A stretch of 9,745 nt of DNA, from positions 1 to 9,745 of the forward strand of contig PMST01000090.1 in assembly GCA_003168295.1 (NCBI GenBank), in the 5' to 3' direction. Origin of the DNA: Actinomycetota bacterium. GTDB lineage: Bacteria; Actinomycetota; Actinomycetes; Streptosporangiales; Streptosporangiaceae. The notes beneath the pieces are model-generated. The model ran no database searches. It had not been told where the DNA came from and saw only the letters and a list, made by a program, of their open reading frames with translations. Shown here one piece after another: positions 6,862 through 9,745 of this stretch. Every line of letters begins with the position of its first letter. Within the stretch, counting starts at the first letter, position 1. The position numbers were made by a program, and so were the translations under genes.

Positions 6862-8097
6862 TCAGCCGGCCGGGAACAGCTGCACCGGCAGGGCCTCCAG
6901 GCCGGGGATCAGCGTGCTCGGCCGCCAGCGCAGCGAGTCGGCGGGCACCGCCAGGCGCATCGAGCCGAACCTGTCGAGCAGCGCGCCGAACGCGATCTGC
7001 GCCTCCAGCCGGGCCAGCGGCGCGCCCAGGCAGTAGTGGATCCCGTGCCCGAACGCCAGGTGCCCCGAGGTGTCCCGGCCGAGGTCCAGCCGCTCCGGGT
7101 CCTCGTACCTGAACGGATCCCGGTCCGCCGAGCTCAGCGCGACGACCACCACCTCGCCCGCCCCGATGCGAGCGCCGCCGATCTCGACCGGTTCCGCGGT
7201 GACGCGGTAGGTCCCGTGGTTGACCGGGCTCACGTACCGGAGAAGCTCCTCCACTGCGCCGCCGATCAGCGCCGGGTTGGCCCGCAGCCGGTCCAGCTCC
7301 GCCGGGTTGAGCAGCAGTGCGAGCATGCCGCTCGCGATCAGGTTGACCGTGGTCTCGTGTCCGGCCAGCATCAGCAGGAAGGCCATGGACACCAGCTCGT
7401 TCTCCCGGAGCCCGTCCCCACCCGCTTCCCCTTCCCCTTCCCCTTCCCCCTTCTCTCGCACCGTGATCAGCGCGGACAGCAGGTCGTCGGCGGGCCGTTG
7501 CCGCTTGGCGGCCAGCAGTGCCCGGAAGTAGCGGACCATCGCGGTGGCGTCCGCCTCGAACACCTCGGGTGAGACCGCGTCGGAGATGATGCTGGCCGAC
7601 CATTTCCTGAAGTCATCCCGGTCCGCGACGGGGATGCCGAGCAGCTCGCAGATCACCGTGATCGGCAGCGGGAAGGCGAACGAGGCCAGCAAGTCGACCT
7701 CGCGCCGATCCGACATCGCGTCAAGCAGCCCGGCGGTGATCGCCGTGATCCGCGGCCGGAGCCGCTCGACGTGGCGGGCGGTGAAGGCCTTGTTCACCAG
7801 CCTGCGCAGCCGTTCGTGGTCGGGCGGGTCCCGGTTGAGCATGTGCCCGTCCAGCGCGCCGTAGATCGAGTCCGGGTCAGGCTGCCAGCCCGGGTTGCTC
7901 TTCCGCAGCCGCGGATCAGCCAGCGCCGCACGCGCCTCGGCGTACCCGGTGACGAGCCAGGCGGGCGTCCCGCCCGGCATGATCACGGCGGAGACCGGCC
8001 GCTGGGCCCGCAGCCGCGCGTGCACGGCGTAGGGATCCCGGAAATACTCCGCGCCGAGGTGTTCGACCGTGCCCCGGTCCATGTCCGCTTCGGTCAT
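6862..8097 (-). CDS. Cytochrome P450 monooxygenase
   Basis: This is a soluble class I bacterial P450 of 411 residues, resembling the CYP105/CYP107-type actinobacterial enzymes that hydroxylate natural products or xenobiotics with electrons from a ferredoxin. All landmark motifs are present: the I-helix oxygen-binding motif AGHETT (245-250), the K-helix ExxR in EELLR (E284-R287) and the haem-binding loop FGHGIHYCLG with the ligand Cys at 356. The substrate cannot be read from sequence. The start ATG 8097 is supported by GAGGG (8108-8104) six nt upstream. An odd feature is an EKGEGEGEGEAGG stretch (about 215-227) just before the I helix, produced by a hexanucleotide repeat. No ferredoxin gene is nearby. 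It lies 59 nt after the MMPL transporter gene and 46 nt before the MBL gene on the same strand, and probably also has its own promoter inside the end of the transporter gene. Confidence 0.96.
   Translation of the reverse strand: MTEADMDRGTVEHLGAEYFRDPYAVHARLRAQRPVSAVIMPGGTPAWLVTGYAEARAALADPRLRKSNPGWQPDPDSIYGALDGHMLNRDPPDHERLRRLVNKAFTARHVERLRPRITAITAGLLDAMSDRREVDLLASFAFPLPITVICELLGIPVADRDDFRKWSASIISDAVSPEVFEADATAMVRYFRALLAAKRQRPADDLLSALITVREKGEGEGEGEAGGDGLRENELVSMAFLLMLAGHETTVNLIASGMLALLLNPAELDRLRANPALIGGAVEELLRYVSPVNHGTYRVTAEPVEIGGARIGAGEVVVVALSSADRDPFRYEDPERLDLGRDTSGHLAFGHGIHYCLGAPLARLEAQIAFGALLDRFGSMRLAVPADSLRWRPSTLIPGLEALPVQLFPAG
7426..7449. repeat. (TTCCCC)4 hexanucleotide tandem repeat inside the P450 gene
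   Basis: Four perfect copies of TTCCCC stand in tandem, with imperfect copies at each side (GCTTCC before, CTTCTC after). Read on the minus strand in frame they encode alternating Glu and Gly. The unit is six bases, so gain or loss of copies changes protein length by two residues without shifting the frame. It falls in a surface loop expected before the I helix. Confidence 0.9.
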
Positions 8098-8156
8098 CGG
8101 TGTCCCTCGTGAGATTCGCCCGTGCCCCCGCCCCGTAAGGGCCCCCGTGAGCCCTC

Positions 8157-9745
8157 CTATGTCAGCTTAAGTAATAACTTATACGTTGTAAAGGAATCGT
8201 CCGGCCCGTCGGCGGCCGGCCGCGGGCGGTCCTGGCCGCCGGCCGCGGGCGCTCGGCTGAGCCGGGAAGGCCACCAGTTCCACCGTCCGATCAGCACGGC
8301 CGCCGACGGCACCAGCAGGGTCCGGACGAGGAAGGTGTCCATCAGCACTCCCAGCGCGAGGCCGACGCCGACGTCCACGATCGTCCTGACGTTCTGCGCC
8401 CCCGCGCTGCCCGAGCCGACCACCGCCAGCACCCCGAACGTCCCGGCCAGCACCAGTCCGGCCGAGGTGACCGTGGTGCCGGTGACGCGCAGCGCGCGGC
8501 TCACCGCGTCGGCCAGCGGCAGCCGGTGAGCCTCCTCCCTGATCCGCAGCATGACCAGGATGTTGTAGTCCTCGCCGAGCGCCAGCAGGAACGTGAAGAG
8601 CAGGAACGGCAAGATGAACGTCAGGCCTGGCTGCCCGGCGGCCTTGATGAACACGAGCACGGTCAGGCCGAGCGCAGAAAAGTACGAAAGCACCACGGAG
8701 ACGATCAGGTACAGCGGCGCGATCAGGCTCCGCATCACCAGCGCGAGCAGCACCGCGATGACGGCGATGGCGATAGGGATGACGGTGCGCAGGTCGCTGT
8801 CGGACAACTGCGCGACGTCGTAGGTGAACGCCGCCTGCCCGGTGACCCCGAAGGCCGTGGCCCCGGCGACCCGTGCCGCCCGGCCGGCGGCCGCGCGGAT
8901 GGCCGGCACCGCCTGTGCCGCCCGCGTGGTGGTCGGGTTCCCCGCCGCCAGCGAGGTCGCGAACGAGATCGTCTTTCCGTCCATGCTCACGTACGAGCCG
9001 CTGGCCCGGTAGGCCTGGTAGGCGGTCAGTCTGGCTGGCGGAAGCGCGGCGGCGGCGGGCGCCAGGCCGCGCGGCGGCCCGTAGGCGGCATGCAGCGCCT
9101 CGTACTGCGCCGCGGTCAGCGCCGTGCCGTTGGCATCAAAGGGCCCGGTCACGGCGGTGAACTGCGGATCGGAGGCCAGCTGCCGCTCGGCCTGGCTCCC
9201 CTGGGCCGCGGCCGACCAGACCGGCTGCCGCAGCCGCAGCACGATGATGGTCGGGTTGACCGCCGTCTGCGGAAAGTGCCTGGCCAGCAGGGCGTTGCCC
9301 GACGCGGAGTCGCTGCCCGCGGGCGCGGTCACCGCCCCGCCGAACCCGGCGGCCACGTACCCGGCGGAGGCTACCGCGAGCGCGCCGAAGACGACCAGGC
9401 CAGCCGCCAGGGTGACGGCGGGACGGCGCACGATCCGGGCGCAGGCCGGTCCCCACCACCCGGGCCGCCCGGCGCCCGGCTTGACGGAGGAGGGCCAGAA
9501 GGCGCCCGGGCCGACGATGGCCAGCAGCGCGGGCAGCAGGGTGAGCCCGGCGATGAGCATCAGCCCGATCGCGATGGCCAGCGGGGCCGCCAGGCCGGAG
9601 TAGAGGCTGAAGGTGGCAGTGGCCAGCGACAGCAGCGCGGCGATGAGGATGCCGGCGGAGAACGTGATGGTCTCGCCGACCCGCCCGACCGAGAACACGA
9701 TCGCCTGGTGACACGAGAGCCCGGCCCGCATCTCCTCACGCACCC
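8157..9745 (-). CDS. MMPL/RND-family transporter, partial (N-terminus beyond the right edge)
   Basis: The visible 529 or so residues are the C-terminal three quarters of an MMPL-family exporter, a proton-driven RND-type membrane pump for lipids or other small molecules. Counting from codon 9743, the first repeat ends with REEMRAG (2-8) and spans near 24-46 and 50-75. After a span at 110-133 comes an extracytoplasmic domain (about 140-315). The second repeat has spans near 320-337, 341-366, 374-397, 419-443 and 455-486. The conserved GEDYNILVMLRIREE (390-404) repeats the REE motif. The frame is open to the window edge, and the GTG at 9743 is an internal Val codon rather than a start. After the usual end (IGRWNWWPSRLSR) comes a 30-residue low-complexity tail ending SFTTYKLLLKLT, encoded by AT-rich DNA with two adjacent rare TTA codons (8177-8172). 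The P450 gene follows after 59 nt. Confidence 0.93.
   Translation of the reverse strand, partial: VREEMRAGLSCHQAIVFSVGRVGETITFSAGILIAALLSLATATFSLYSGLAAPLAIAIGLMLIAGLTLLPALLAIVGPGAFWPSSVKPGAGRPGWWGPACARIVRRPAVTLAAGLVVFGALAVASAGYVAAGFGGAVTAPAGSDSASGNALLARHFPQTAVNPTIIVLRLRQPVWSAAAQGSQAERQLASDPQFTAVTGPFDANGTALTAAQYEALHAAYGPPRGLAPAAAALPPARLTAYQAYRASGSYVSMDGKTISFATSLAAGNPTTTRAAQAVPAIRAAAGRAARVAGATAFGVTGQAAFTYDVAQLSDSDLRTVIPIAIAVIAVLLALVMRSLIAPLYLIVSVVLSYFSALGLTVLVFIKAAGQPGLTFILPFLLFTFLLALGEDYNILVMLRIREEAHRLPLADAVSRALRVTGTTVTSAGLVLAGTFGVLAVVGSGSAGAQNVRTIVDVGVGLALGVLMDTFLVRTLLVPSAAVLIGRWNWWPSRLSRAPAAGGQDRPRPAADGPDDSFTTYKLLLKLT
8164..8192 (-). promoter_or_regulatory. Candidate promoter for the P450 gene
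   Basis: Reading toward the P450, TTTACA (8192-8187) is followed after 17 bp by TAAGCT (8169-8164). This is a good match to the -35 TTGACA and -10 TANNNT of the main actinobacterial sigma factor. A transcript would start near 8157, about 60 nt before the P450 ATG. The site lies in a marked AT-rich island in otherwise very GC-rich DNA, inside the last codons of the transporter gene. Confidence 0.5.
8168..8181. promoter_or_regulatory. Palindrome overlapping the candidate P450 promoter (possible operator)
   Basis: TAAGT and ACTTA form a perfect 5-base inverted repeat around AATA. It covers the downstream part of the spacer and touches the candidate -10, where a bound dimeric repressor of the MarR or TetR type would block transcription. 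No matching regulator gene is in the window. The palindrome is seen directly; its function is inferred. Confidence 0.4.

Noticed and set aside
8119..8150. C/G-rich runs between the transporter and P450 genes as a terminator
   Set aside because: Only a weak 4-bp stem (GCCC/GGGC) can be drawn and there is no T-run.
1..9745. CRISPR array, tRNA, rRNA or riboswitch
   Set aside because: No regularly spaced repeats, no cloverleaf or rRNA-like sequence, and no known riboswitch core was seen in the few intergenic spaces.

Overview
The window comes from a high-GC actinomycete (phylum Actinomycetota). The evidence is the strongly G+C-biased third codon positions, GTG starts, and the protein families present: an actinobacterial cytochrome P450, an MMPL transporter, and a Thr/Ala/Pro-rich multi-pass membrane protein. 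The genus cannot be read with confidence; a Streptosporangiales-like or Streptomyces-like soil actinomycete is an inference.

Layout. (1) Positions 1-1533 are mostly gene debris. A minus-strand IS200/IS605-type tnpB (957 to the left edge) carries two separate single-base deletions. Behind its start is a CCTTCAGG-type hairpin (1014-1031). It is followed by one copy of an imperfect ~80-bp direct repeat (1061-1142) and a plus-strand C-terminal fragment of a LysR-type regulator (1139-1502) with a one-base insertion. (2) 1534-2532 (minus) is an intact extended-SDR NAD-dependent epimerase/reductase-like gene. The second copy of the ~80-bp repeat (2542-2621) lies just behind its start, so the two copies bracket the gene. 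Both copies contain what looks like the ribosome binding region and first codons of a MerR-family gene. (3) 2739-4289 (plus) encodes an eight-span membrane protein of unknown function. It is followed 31 nt later by a CocE/NonD-family serine hydrolase (4321-6033); the pair looks like one transcription unit. (4) Three minus-strand genes follow: an MMPL/RND-type transporter cut by the right edge (9745-8157), a cytochrome P450 (8097-6862) and an MBL-fold metallo-hydrolase (6815-6030), with gaps of 59 and 46 nt. The hydrolase and MBL genes converge and share a CTAG at their stop codons.

How the genes may work together. The transporter, P450 and MBL hydrolase could form a small modification/export or detoxification unit, but no biosynthetic core enzyme is visible, so this is inference. 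The most notable regulatory signal is an AT-rich island (about 8160-8197) at the 3' end of the transporter gene. It contains a good -35/-10 pair (TTTACA, 17 bp, TAAGCT) directed at the P450, with a palindrome TAAGT-AATA-ACTTA overlapping it, and it also contributes the transporter's odd C-terminal tail. I do not see an undescribed multi-gene system; the points of interest are local and listed as findings.
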